In this document: positions 21,221 through 28,421 of the stretch, in pieces
How positions within the stretch are numbered: the stretch's first letter is position 1
How the letters are laid out: every line of letters begins with the position of its first letter
Source: Bacillota bacterium
GTDB lineage: Bacteria > Bacillota > Dethiobacteria > Dethiobacterales > Dethiobacteraceae
Length of the DNA stretch: 29,983 nucleotides
Assembly (NCBI GenBank): GCA_012800215.1
Contig: JAAZJT010000035.1
Coordinates: 1 to 29,983 of the forward strand
Direction of reading: 5' to 3'
Translations under genes and position numbers: made by a program
The notes under the pieces: generated by a model
What the model saw: only the letters and a program-made list of their open reading frames with translations
What the model was told of the DNA's origin: nothing
The model's database searches: none

Positions 21221-21810
21221 GCAGTTTTTTCTTTATTTAATTTTTCTCCTAGTTCATCAAAATAATAATAAACTAAGCGGTTGATTAATTCTTTTATCTT
21301 TTCTTGACCGTGATAGTTGCGAATCAGCCAAAAGATGCTCTCGATAAAACCTGTAGCAATGGCAAGCGTAAAAGCTTTATCACTCTCATCAGCATCTTTA
21401 GCTAAATTTCCCCTTAAGCGATTACTTACCATTTCAACTAAAGTTTCTTTAAAGCCGTCATACTTTGAGCCCTTACTCTTATCGGTTATCACTAACAACT
21501 CGCGCCCATATTCATTATATATTTTCAAAATACCACGGGCTATAATGTGGGCAGTAGTTTTAATATCCGGCTGGCTCTCACGCAAATTTTGCAGATCTTT
21601 AATTAATGCTGACACCTGCTGGTGAACCATGCGCATTATTTCTGCAAAAATCTCATCTTTTCCCGGGAAATAACGGTAAATATTACTGGTAGAGATGTCG
21701 GCACCCAGCGCAATTTGCCGCATTGTGGCACCGGCAAAACCATTTTCCTCAAACTCCTTTAAGGCACTTTGTAATATTTTCTCTCGAATTTCTTTTTTTA
21801 AATATTGCAT
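21217..21810 (-). CDS. TetR family transcriptional regulator
   Basis: The 197-residue protein has the N-terminal TetR helix-turn-helix domain: REKILQSALKEFEENGFAGA, then TMRQIALGADISTSNIYRYF and PGKDEIFAEIM. The C-terminal domain is helical, with the LNRLVYYYFDELG end typical of the family, and gives no hint of the ligand. Its stop overlaps that of dpaB by 4 bases. Divergent from it lies the structured RNA region, which or whose promoter it could regulate (inference only). ATG 21810 has AGAGG upstream, and a sigma-A promoter candidate lies just beyond. Confidence 0.92.
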   Translation of the reverse strand: MQYLKKEIREKILQSALKEFEENGFAGATMRQIALGADISTSNIYRYFPGKDEIFAEIMRMVHQQVSALIKDLQNLRESQPDIKTTAHIIARGILKIYNEYGRELLVITDKSKGSKYDGFKETLVEMVSNRLRGNLAKDADESDKAFTLAIATGFIESIFWLIRNYHGQEKIKELINRLVYYYFDELGEKLNKEKTA

Positions 21811-21835
21811 CGTGAACCTCTGTTCTTTTTTCTAT

Positions 21836-21865
21836 ATTTTACCGTTCAGCATACAATTTCGTCAA
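21836..21865 (-). promoter_or_regulatory. Sigma-A promoter of the TetR gene
   Basis: Minus strand TTGACG (21865-21860), 18 bases, TAAAAT (21841-21836), 25 bases before ATG 21810. Five of six matches in each box. Confidence 0.6.
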
Positions 21866-21929
21866 CCTTCGACTGTATTTTCCAGCAAACATTTTACATA
21901 ACTAAATTTTAACCGGAAACAATAACATT

Positions 21930-22333
21930 GTAGGGTTCGTAACGGCCGAGCCAAGATTGCTACAGGGCTTGACGGTTCTCTAGCAGTCGGCCAAAGGTTT
22001 GCATTGGGCCAGGTGGTTCAATGTGGAGCCAGCGGGAAGATCTGCCGTTGTCTGCGTTCTGTTCTGTAAATAACCATAACTGCTTATTTACGGGATGGCC
22101 AAGGATGGCTGCGGGTCGAGCTAAGATAGCCACATGTGCTGAACTCCCTCCTGCGTATTACTTAATATGCAGGGGTTTCCGACAACTTATACAGTTGTTG
22201 GAGGCTCAGTAGGTATGTGTGCCTGTCGAGCAAAGGTTGGTAAATGTTGTAGCCGGATTGCCTAAGCTGAGAGGCCTATGCAGTTCGAGTTGGGATGTTT
22301 ATCAGCCGGCGCGCAGGTCGTTACGGGCTCTAC
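21930..22333 (+). ncRNA. Large structured noncoding RNA candidate, class not recognised
   Basis: There is no convincing protein frame in this 404-base stretch, yet it folds strongly on paper. The ends close as a 15-bp stem: GTAGGGTTCGTAACG (21930-21944) with CGTTACGGGCTCTAC (22319-22333), three wobble pairs, no mismatch. Inside are GCCGA/TCGGC (21945-21949 with 21987-21991) plus TGCTA/TAGCA; a 10-bp hairpin with AGGT loop (22001-22024); CAGCGG/CCGTTG (22030-22050); and a 13-bp helix (22061-22073 with 22084-22096). Further on come a 12-bp hairpin with ACTT loop (22148-22175), a 12-bp hairpin with TATAC loop (22176-22204), AGGTA/TGCCT (22211-22224) and CTCAG/CTGAG (22205-22271). A terminator at 22367-22394 gives the + orientation. 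It is not tmRNA, 6S or RNase P by motif. OLE, ROOL, GOLLD or a new class remain open. No strong promoter was found in 21842-21929. Confidence 0.75.
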
Positions 22334-22366
22334 CCTTATAATTGAATAGATCCGCCTAAAAAATAT

Positions 22367-22394
22367 AACTTGCCAGGGTACCCGGCAAGTTTTT
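22367..22394 (+). terminator. Terminator after the structured RNA
   Basis: AACTTGCC (22367-22374) pairs with GGCAAGTT (22384-22391), with GGG/CCC continuing inside, followed by T5. It has T-rich sequence only on the + side, fixing the transcript direction. Confidence 0.88.
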
Positions 22395-22538
22395 GTACTA
22401 CTTTAGGATTAGTTAAAACTATCCCTCCGAAGCAAAGTAATGGTAACGTTATAATGTCGAATCAATCCTGCCCTCACGCTAAAATGACAATAGTGTGTAT
22501 TCACACAAAATAAAATAATATATGAAGGAGACGGTAGG

Positions 22539-23108
22539 ATGAGAAAAGTTGGTATTTTAGTTGTAGTTTGCCTACTGGTAGCAACAGGCATCATGGCTGC
22601 CATGGCGTATACCACAGCCAGTGTGGAAAGTGATATGAGTGTTAAATTAACAAGGAATGCAAATGCTTTGTTAGCTTTAAAGGCAAGCGGTATCCATAAC
22701 GCATCATACTTTGAGACTAGAAAAAACTATACTGATGTATTAGAAATTGATCTTTCGAAAGGGTATAATAATGAGACTTTTGGCGTACAAGATAATAGCG
22801 CTTATTGCTGGGAAGATCTTTTTGGGGTTAAAAATAATTCAGAAAATCGTGTAAAAGTCTCAATTACATTAAATCCCAATGTACAGGGCCGTATACATAT
22901 TCATGGTAGATTAGGAAAAGGCGATAATTGGACTAGAATTAGTTCAGTACACGATAAACATCCGGGAAGTGCCTTAGTGTTTTTCTTAGATCCAGGAGCT
23001 GAAGAATGGATAGACCTTAAAACTACTGCTATGAATGGACATTTAGCTACTTATAATTGGAAGCTAATAGTTGATGCAGTAGCTGTACAACCAGAAAATC
23101 CTCTCTAA
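22539..23108 (+). CDS. Secreted DUF1102-like surface protein with SipW-type signal peptide
   Basis: The 189-residue protein has an N-terminal signal peptide (RKVGILVVVCLLVATGIMAA, then MAYTTASVESD) of the kind cut by SipW-like peptidases. It continues as a beta-rich domain with FGVQDNSAYCWEDLFGVKNN and ends with a strand-rich region around YNWKLIVDAVAVQPENPL; no anchor is seen. The first segment aligns with the protein at 28418-29146 (A-Y/S-F-T-x-A-S-[IV]-E-[SN]), and the FGVQ...DL segment aligns with FGFQPNSTYTYQDLIRIENI of the protein at 23175-23914, so the three are related. The fold suggests a DUF1102-like (archaeal-type) or TasA-like secreted protein. ATG 22539 follows GAAGGAGA. It ends at a 12-bp terminator. 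Function unknown. Confidence 0.7.
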   Translation: MRKVGILVVVCLLVATGIMAAMAYTTASVESDMSVKLTRNANALLALKASGIHNASYFETRKNYTDVLEIDLSKGYNNETFGVQDNSAYCWEDLFGVKNNSENRVKVSITLNPNVQGRIHIHGRLGKGDNWTRISSVHDKHPGSALVFFLDPGAEEWIDLKTTAMNGHLATYNWKLIVDAVAVQPENPL

Positions 23109-23130
23109 AAATGGTCCGCTAAATAATCAA

Positions 23131-23165
23131 AACATCCTGTGGAAATTGCCACAGGATGTTTTTTT
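23131..23165 (+). terminator. Terminator between convergent surface-protein genes
   Basis: AACATCCTGTGG (23131-23142) and CCACAGGATGTT (23149-23160) form a perfect 12-bp stem with a 6-base loop, followed by T7. The other strand also has TTTTGATT after the stem, so it can end both the + gene and the long - operon. Confidence 0.9.
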
Positions 23166-23174
23166 ATGTGTCTT

Positions 23175-23914
23175 TTATTCTATATTTTTTATTCTTAACT
23201 TCAAACCCAGCAAAATTAGCAAGTATCCTGCTCCATATAACCAACCGTTATAAAGTGCACTTGTTTGAGGCAATTTTCCCTGAGGTGGTTCAGGCTGCAC
23301 TTCTGTTTCTTGCGGTTCTTCTGGATCAGGACTTACTCCCGGGTCTTCAGGTTCAACTATGACTTCCTCTTCACTTGCTTCCGCATAAAAAGTGATCTTT
23401 CCTGACATGGTACTTACTTCTGCCAGTTCGGATGGCATGGTAAAGTACATATCAATAGCCTCGCTGCGCTGCCCTTTCGCTGACAACACTACATATTCAT
23501 ACTGATCTGCAGTCTCTGTCGGCAAATCCAGTCCCGCCGCCTGCCACTTCCCATTTGAGGAATCAGGATAACCTAAAGAAAAAATGCCGCTGCTATAAAG
23601 CTCAGCCAAATCACCATCGAGAGTATACCAGATTTTAATAGGTGTGGTGGAAATATTCTCTATCCTGATCAGGTCTTGGTAGGTATAAGTACTATTGGGT
23701 TGAAAACCGAAAATTTGACCGCCAATTCCTGCACCCGGTGTAAAAGACATTGTGTTATTAGCTATCTGGATATTATTGTTTTTGCTGGCATCCGTTTTGA
23801 TAATCATAAATAAGGCAGGATCAGAAGTAACCGAGGGGGGTGCAGCCATCACAGTTAAAACACCTGAGAACAGCAAACAAAAGGAGAAAAAACAATAAAC
23901 ATCTTTTTTATCAC
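23175..23914 (-). CDS. LPXTG-like cell wall surface protein, DUF1102-like; apparent frameshift in signal peptide
   Basis: The unbroken frame (to 23876, TTG, no ribosome binding site) gives 233 residues beginning inside a hydrophobic segment. A better start, GTG 23914 (or ATG 23902) after AAGGAGG at 23925-23931, gives MIKKMFIVF and then leaves frame in a T6 run (23887-23892); one extra T would join it as MIKKMFIVFFSFCLLFSGVL, a normal signal peptide. After it come a beta-rich domain (FGFQPNSTYTYQDLIRIENI), a Pro/Glu-rich wall-spanning stretch (about 175-200) and KLPQTSALYNGW, a membrane helix and a basic tail (LRIKN). That is a sortase-type LPxTG-like signal with S in place of G. No sortase is in the window. 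It is the last gene of the operon; its likely processing peptidase is encoded just upstream. Confidence 0.72.
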
Positions 23915-23965
23915 AATTTTATAACCTCCTTAAAGTTGTTTGACCCCAAATACAAAGTTTTAATG

Positions 23966-25051
23966 TTATAAAAAAGGTACCTGAACAATCTTTTGCAGAC
24001 GGTGCCAGGTATGCTTTATATCACGCCTAAAACGCGGTTCAAACCAGGGCAGCAGCAAGAGGGGTAAAGCAGGTACTATTGCAACTGCGACAAAAGCCAG
24101 CCAAATGTTTATTTCCGCCAGCATTGCAATTACCGGCAGCGGTAAAAAAGGCAGAAACATGCCTACACAGACAGTAGAATGATGAATGCCTGTTGTTCTG
24201 GCATAGACGGTAGCTTTTACCTTGGCAAATTCCCCGCCAGACAGACTGTATGCTTTTTGTGCCAGTTCAACTTGCGGATCAGTGGCAACAACATAATAAA
24301 AAGCAGGGAAACGGCCGCTGTTTTCTAGCTCAGCAAAGCTAAGAGTATGCGTATCGCCAATCTGCAGAACACCAACATCGCTCCCCATCAGCACTCCTTT
24401 GCTGTCATCAACACCATAGGTAAAATTAAGAAAAAGGCTGCTACTAAGCATGACAGTGAGCATCAGCATGGCGAAAGCCAGGCCGGCAAGCAAATATAGC
24501 TGACCTTTGGCCATAGTTCGCTTTTTTCTTTTTTTACGAACGGCAAATTCCTGCACCAAAAGTACCGCTGCAATTATTCCAAAGGAAACAGGCAGTAATT
24601 TGGGGTTGCTTATGTTTTCTTCCATAAGTAGGGGGATATAGCCTAGCAGCGGAATTTTTACCGGTTTGCCACCAATGGTGGGGACAATACCGACAATCCA
24701 TTCCGGTTTTACCGCAGGGAAACGCTCTAAAAACTGGTCAGCTTCTTTGTTAGCATCGCCTTTAGTTATAAAGCCTTCCTGAGTATTACCCCCCACAATA
24801 CGGTGCAGTGTCCAGTCCCTGATACCTTCCTTTACAGCACGAAAAACTACTATCTGACCCTCTTTGAATTTGGTGGTAGCCTTTACAGGTTTTATAAAAA
24901 CCAAATCACCCCGTGTTATTAAAGGCTCCATGCTGTAAGAACGGACTGTCACAGCTCCTGTGGGCTGCTGACGCACCAGAGTCAGTATCCCCAGCAAAAG
25001 CAGTAAGGCAACTAGAATTATAAAAACGGCATTTCCCCATTTTTTAAGCAT
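23966..25051 (-). CDS. SipW/archaeal-type signal peptidase I with extended C-terminal membrane region
   Basis: Residues 1-150 form an ER-type (SipW/archaeal) signal peptidase I. After a membrane anchor (about 8-27) come the catalytic Ser (VRSYSMEPLITRGDLV, near 40), the catalytic His in place of the bacterial Lys (WTLHRIVGG, near 83) and the conserved Asp (TKGDANKEAD, near 99). SipW-type enzymes process TasA-like secreted proteins in Bacillus. The protein is 361 residues, against about 190 for SipW. The extra 190 residues add membrane helices near 154-172, 185-210 and 300-338, with an extracytoplasmic beta segment between (about 210-290). ATG 25051 is chosen; GTG 25054 is also possible with AGGAG upstream. 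It lies 11 bases after the response regulator and directly before a likely substrate. Confidence 0.85.
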   Translation of the reverse strand: MLKKWGNAVFIILVALLLLLGILTLVRQQPTGAVTVRSYSMEPLITRGDLVFIKPVKATTKFKEGQIVVFRAVKEGIRDWTLHRIVGGNTQEGFITKGDANKEADQFLERFPAVKPEWIVGIVPTIGGKPVKIPLLGYIPLLMEENISNPKLLPVSFGIIAAVLLVQEFAVRKKRKKRTMAKGQLYLLAGLAFAMLMLTVMLSSSLFLNFTYGVDDSKGVLMGSDVGVLQIGDTHTLSFAELENSGRFPAFYYVVATDPQVELAQKAYSLSGGEFAKVKATVYARTTGIHHSTVCVGMFLPFLPLPVIAMLAEINIWLAFVAVAIVPALPLLLLPWFEPRFRRDIKHTWHRLQKIVQVPFL

Positions 25052-25062
25052 CACAAGTACTC

Positions 25063-25698
25063 CTAAATATTTACTTGGCTGATATCTAGACCAAAACCAC
25101 GGTAAACGGCAAAAAGCGCAGCTTGAGTGCGGTCCTGCAATTCCAACTTATCTAAAATATTGCAGATATGCTTCTTGACAGTATTTTCACTAATATAAAG
25201 TTTTTGCGCGATAGCTTTATTGCTTAGGCCTGCCGCAAGCTCCTGCAAAATTTCTTTTTCTCTGGCAGTTAATTCATCTAAGGGATCATAATGATTGCCA
25301 ATCATTAACATATCAATAATTTCCGGATCGTAATAGCGGCGTCCCTGTGCTACCAGGCGAATCACATTAATCAGCTCTTCCGGTAAAGCGCCTTTCAGGA
25401 GGTAAGCATCCACATTTTCTTCTAAAGCTTGTGCCACTTCTTTTTGTGAAGCAAATGATGTGAGGATAATAAAACGACATTGAGGCACTATTTTTTTGGC
25501 TTGGCGGATAAACTGAATCCCCCCGCCAGGCATACGTAAATCTACAATCGCCAGGTCCGGAACAGTAGCGGTGATTATTTTAACCCCCTCTTGACAATCA
25601 CCGGCCATGCCTACCACCTGCATATCCGCTTCCTCATTAAGCGTCTGCTCAATGCCGCTTCTGACAATAGGATGATCGTCAACAACAATAATTCTCAC
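25063..25698 (-). CDS. NarL/FixJ family response regulator
   Basis: The 211-residue regulator has a receiver domain (RIIVVDDHPIVRSGIEQTL, phospho-acceptor D53 in LAIVDLRMPGGG, then FIILTSFAS and a Lys in AYLLKGALP). A LuxR-type helix-turn-helix follows at about residues 145-205 (LTAREKEILQELAAGLSNKA, then IAQKLYISENTVKKHICNIL). The start is GTG 25698; its GTGA overlaps the TGA stop of the histidine kinase, so translation is coupled, with AAGGAG inside the kinase end. The kinase partner is adjacent. It probably controls the surface-protein operon or itself; no operator can be named. Confidence 0.95.
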   Translation of the reverse strand: MRIIVVDDHPIVRSGIEQTLNEEADMQVVGMAGDCQEGVKIITATVPDLAIVDLRMPGGGIQFIRQAKKIVPQCRFIILTSFASQKEVAQALEENVDAYLLKGALPEELINVIRLVAQGRRYYDPEIIDMLMIGNHYDPLDELTAREKEILQELAAGLSNKAIAQKLYISENTVKKHICNILDKLELQDRTQAALFAVYRGFGLDISQVNI

Positions 25699-27359
25699 CC
25701 CGTTAGCATCTCCTTCCTTAAACTCTCCGCAGGAATAACACATTTGACGACTGTCCCCTGCTGTGGACTACTGCTTAGAGTTAAAACTCCGCCCACACTG
25801 CGTGTAAGCTCCTTCATATTAATTAAGCCCAGTCCACCTTTGCCAACAGTATCAGGGTTAAAGCCGCAACCATCATCAGCAATGGTTAAAGTAATGCCGG
25901 TTTGATCTGCTTTCATATCCACATCAATTCGTTCACATAAACCATGCCTGATGGCATTGCCTGTGGCTTCACGAATAATCCGGTAAAGAGCATGGCGTAC
26001 ATGAGCTCCCAGCGGTGGAAAAATATCATTACAGTGGAAACTGACATTTACTTTATTTAAAGCGCTAAAATCTTTAAGGTACTGCTGAATATCTGCCAGC
26101 AGCGGTTCCTCCCTTTTTTTTAGGCTGCTCATGGTATAAATGGCTGCCCGTAATTCTTTCAGACTGGTTTGCGCTGTTTTTTGCAGTAATTTCAGCTGTT
26201 GTTGTGCATCCGCCTTTAAGTCTTTTTCTTTACTCAGCATGCCCAAACCATAAACTAAACCAAAAAGATTTTGGGTAACACTGTCATGTATCTCACCGGC
26301 TATGCGGTCTTTTTCCGCAGTTAACAAGTATTCATCAGCAATGGAGTTCAGCATATACTTTTCCAGTGCCACGGCACATAAATCTGCTAAAAAAATAATG
26401 GTTTGCTCTGCAGTAGGAACTTCTTCTGCATTACGTTCAATAAAAGTAGAAAAAATACCATAGTACTGGGAATGTGAATGAATAGGAACTGTAATTAATG
26501 TTCCCTGCGCCTCCTTTGAGGAAAAGAGCTTTCTATCAACTTCGCTGCCGCTTTGCATCGTATAATAAAGCTCTTTTACATAAGGATACCATTCATCTTC
26601 CGCCAAAACCTTTCTAGGGCCACGCACTGTATAGTAATGTGTTTTTTGCACCGGCTGCAGGCCTTTAGAAGCATGCACCCAGATAATAACTTTGGTAGCA
26701 GAACAGAGCACTTTCACATAGGAAGCAAAAAGACTTATTACCTCCTGTGGGTCTGTAAGATGGGAAAAAGCCTCCGCCGCCTGGTAAAGCGATTTAATAT
26801 GCTGGAGCTGTTTTTCCAGTTTTGCCTGCTGGCGTGTTAAAATATTAAAATAGTAAGTATAAAGCTGAGCAATAAGTGTAATTAGCGACAAAATGATAAT
26901 AAATGTAGAAAAAGGCCACAGCTGTAAACTAACGCTCGGCGTATAAAGACTAAACCTGTCAGCAAGGTAGATTAGCACCGAAAAGTTTATCATCATCAGC
27001 CAACAGTAATAAGTAGGCATTAATGTGGCCGAGAGAAGAATTGGATTAATCACATACCAGAGAAAAGGGCTGGCCATGCCCCCTGTTACACTTAAAACGT
27101 ATGCCAGGCCAAATGTTTCCAGTAAAATTAGTAGTTTCCGTTCAATGTCGCGGCAGTTTTTACCATTATAAAGTTTAATAAAGACATATGCCTCAACAAA
27201 TAAGCAGCTGCACACGCCCAATTGTAGAAAAAAGTTATTAGGCAGGCGGGCAAGATAAAAAGCTGAAGTGATAAGCAGAGATAAATAGCGGTAAAAACTT
27301 AATAAATTTGCTAAATCAGGATTATTAAAAAATTTAAGTTTTTCTAAGATAGGTAGCAA
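25695..27359 (-). CDS. Membrane sensor histidine kinase (NarL family, 6 TM, GAF)
   Basis: The 554-residue sensor has about six membrane helices in residues 20-172, a short coiled coil, a GAF-like domain (about 190-335) and a HisKA_3 dimerisation/phosphorylation helix with the phospho-accepting H358 in AGEIHDSVTQNLFGL. The ATPase has an N box (REATGNAIRHG, near 464-473), a G1 box DDGCGF (495-500) and a G2 box GKGGLGLINM. The integral membrane input suggests sensing within or across the membrane, perhaps of envelope state. The start is TTG 27359 with GAGGA close upstream and no ATG until residue 114. It lies 18 bases after the DUF5305 gene and overlaps the regulator, so sensor and regulator are part of the surface operon. 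Confidence 0.92.
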   Translation of the reverse strand: MLPILEKLKFFNNPDLANLLSFYRYLSLLITSAFYLARLPNNFFLQLGVCSCLFVEAYVFIKLYNGKNCRDIERKLLILLETFGLAYVLSVTGGMASPFLWYVINPILLSATLMPTYYCWLMMINFSVLIYLADRFSLYTPSVSLQLWPFSTFIIILSLITLIAQLYTYYFNILTRQQAKLEKQLQHIKSLYQAAEAFSHLTDPQEVISLFASYVKVLCSATKVIIWVHASKGLQPVQKTHYYTVRGPRKVLAEDEWYPYVKELYYTMQSGSEVDRKLFSSKEAQGTLITVPIHSHSQYYGIFSTFIERNAEEVPTAEQTIIFLADLCAVALEKYMLNSIADEYLLTAEKDRIAGEIHDSVTQNLFGLVYGLGMLSKEKDLKADAQQQLKLLQKTAQTSLKELRAAIYTMSSLKKREEPLLADIQQYLKDFSALNKVNVSFHCNDIFPPLGAHVRHALYRIIREATGNAIRHGLCERIDVDMKADQTGITLTIADDGCGFNPDTVGKGGLGLINMKELTRSVGGVLTLSSSPQQGTVVKCVIPAESLRKEMLTG

Positions 27360-27377
27360 AAATCCTCAGCTCCAGGC

Positions 27378-28421
27378 TTAACCTAAATTTATCCTGTAAA
27401 CATACAGTGTATTATCATCAACTGTATAAAAACAGCTAGTTTTAAAATCGACTGAGCTAATCTGCAGGATAGGATGCTCCCTTTCTTCTGCCAGTTTAAG
27501 TAAGTCCTTGAAACTATATAACTGCACCTGCAGGTAGCCGGCAGGAATTTCCTTAAGATCAGCAATTTCAATAATACGATTGCCATATTTTTTTCTAATT
27601 CGGCGCACTTCAGCAGCAACAGGGTTGATAACACCAGAACTATTTTTCTTAGCTTTCATCTGTTGGTAAATAAGCAGCGTTAAAAATAACAGGAATAGGA
27701 CAGAGAAAATAATTCTTGCCGAGACGACGCTGATATTGTAACCAAAGAAAGAAAATAATTTAGCGGCCGTTACTGTTTCTACAACTTCTTCTCTATTGCT
27801 AAATGCTAATTCTTCCCCTAAAGGCTCAATCATTCCCTGCCAAAGTTCAAACTCATATGAAGCAGACAGCGCTTCTTCTGCCACTGCCTCACTCAGAGAG
27901 GTAAACGTGCTTTGCACAATCAGCTTATAGCCAGAATTGGGACTAAGGCCAATTTCCTGCACTACTTTTTCTGCCAAACCAAGTGCTTCCCGGATAGGTA
28001 AGTTAAAACTGGCACGAAATTCCTTACCATTAATTGTTGCTGCTTCCTTAACATCTGGCTTAATATCTAATTCTTTCTGCCACTGCCCCTCTGAGCGCAG
28101 CAGCAAAGTAATAGCCAACTTCCCTTCTATATCATGGCTGACGGGCGCAGCCAGCTTTCCCTCTACAAAAAACTCAATTTTATCTACAATATTTATAGGA
28201 TAGCCGCTATTTCCCGGTGGCAGCGGCTTTGTCCCTTCCGGATATAAAATAGATGGTCTGGTGTAGACAAGATAGTCATAGTTAATCTGTTGTATTTTTT
28301 CTCCCCTATATCTATCTTCTGTAACTTGTAAAGGCATAAAAAAAGCCTTAATTGCAACTACTCCCATTAAAATAGTTGCTACAATAAGCAAGGGTTGTTT
28401 TATTTTTTGCAATAACTTCAT
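27378..28421 (-). CDS. DUF5305 family two-pass membrane protein
   Basis: The 347-residue protein has one N-terminal membrane helix (10-30), an extracytoplasmic beta-rich domain (about 31-228) with Y-DYLVYTRPSILYPEGT, a second helix (about 232-254) and a cytoplasmic tail. The tail has IIEIADLKEIPAGYLQVQ, SFKDLLKLAEEREHPILQ and a YTVDDNTLYVY end, the layout of the DUF5305 family. That family is known from archaea and Firmicutes and commonly sits beside signal-peptidase and SipW-cognate surface-protein genes; its role is not known to me. Its ATG overlaps the stop of the upstream gene (ATGA, 28418-28421). I infer an accessory for secretion or anchoring of the surface proteins. Confidence 0.8.
   Translation of the reverse strand: MKLLQKIKQPLLIVATILMGVVAIKAFFMPLQVTEDRYRGEKIQQINYDYLVYTRPSILYPEGTKPLPPGNSGYPINIVDKIEFFVEGKLAAPVSHDIEGKLAITLLLRSEGQWQKELDIKPDVKEAATINGKEFRASFNLPIREALGLAEKVVQEIGLSPNSGYKLIVQSTFTSLSEAVAEEALSASYEFELWQGMIEPLGEELAFSNREEVVETVTAAKLFSFFGYNISVVSARIIFSVLFLLFLTLLIYQQMKAKKNSSGVINPVAAEVRRIRKKYGNRIIEIADLKEIPAGYLQVQLYSFKDLLKLAEEREHPILQISSVDFKTSCFYTVDDNTLYVYRINLG

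Noticed and set aside
22021..22212. Open frame of 63 codons inside the structured RNA
   Set aside because: No ribosome binding site, no recognisable protein features, and it crosses several strong hairpins.
21930..22333. CsrB-like CsrA sponge RNA
   Set aside because: About seven GGA triplets in 404 bases, close to chance, and only one sits in a clear small hairpin loop (GCC-AAGGAT-GGC). CsrB-type RNAs carry many regularly spaced loop GGAs, and in Firmicutes FliW does this job.
21930..22394. tmRNA, RNase P RNA, 6S RNA or a group I/II intron
   Set aside because: The size fits some of these, but the tmRNA tRNA-like ends, the RNase P GAGGAAAGTCC core, the 6S bubble layout and intron core motifs were not found.
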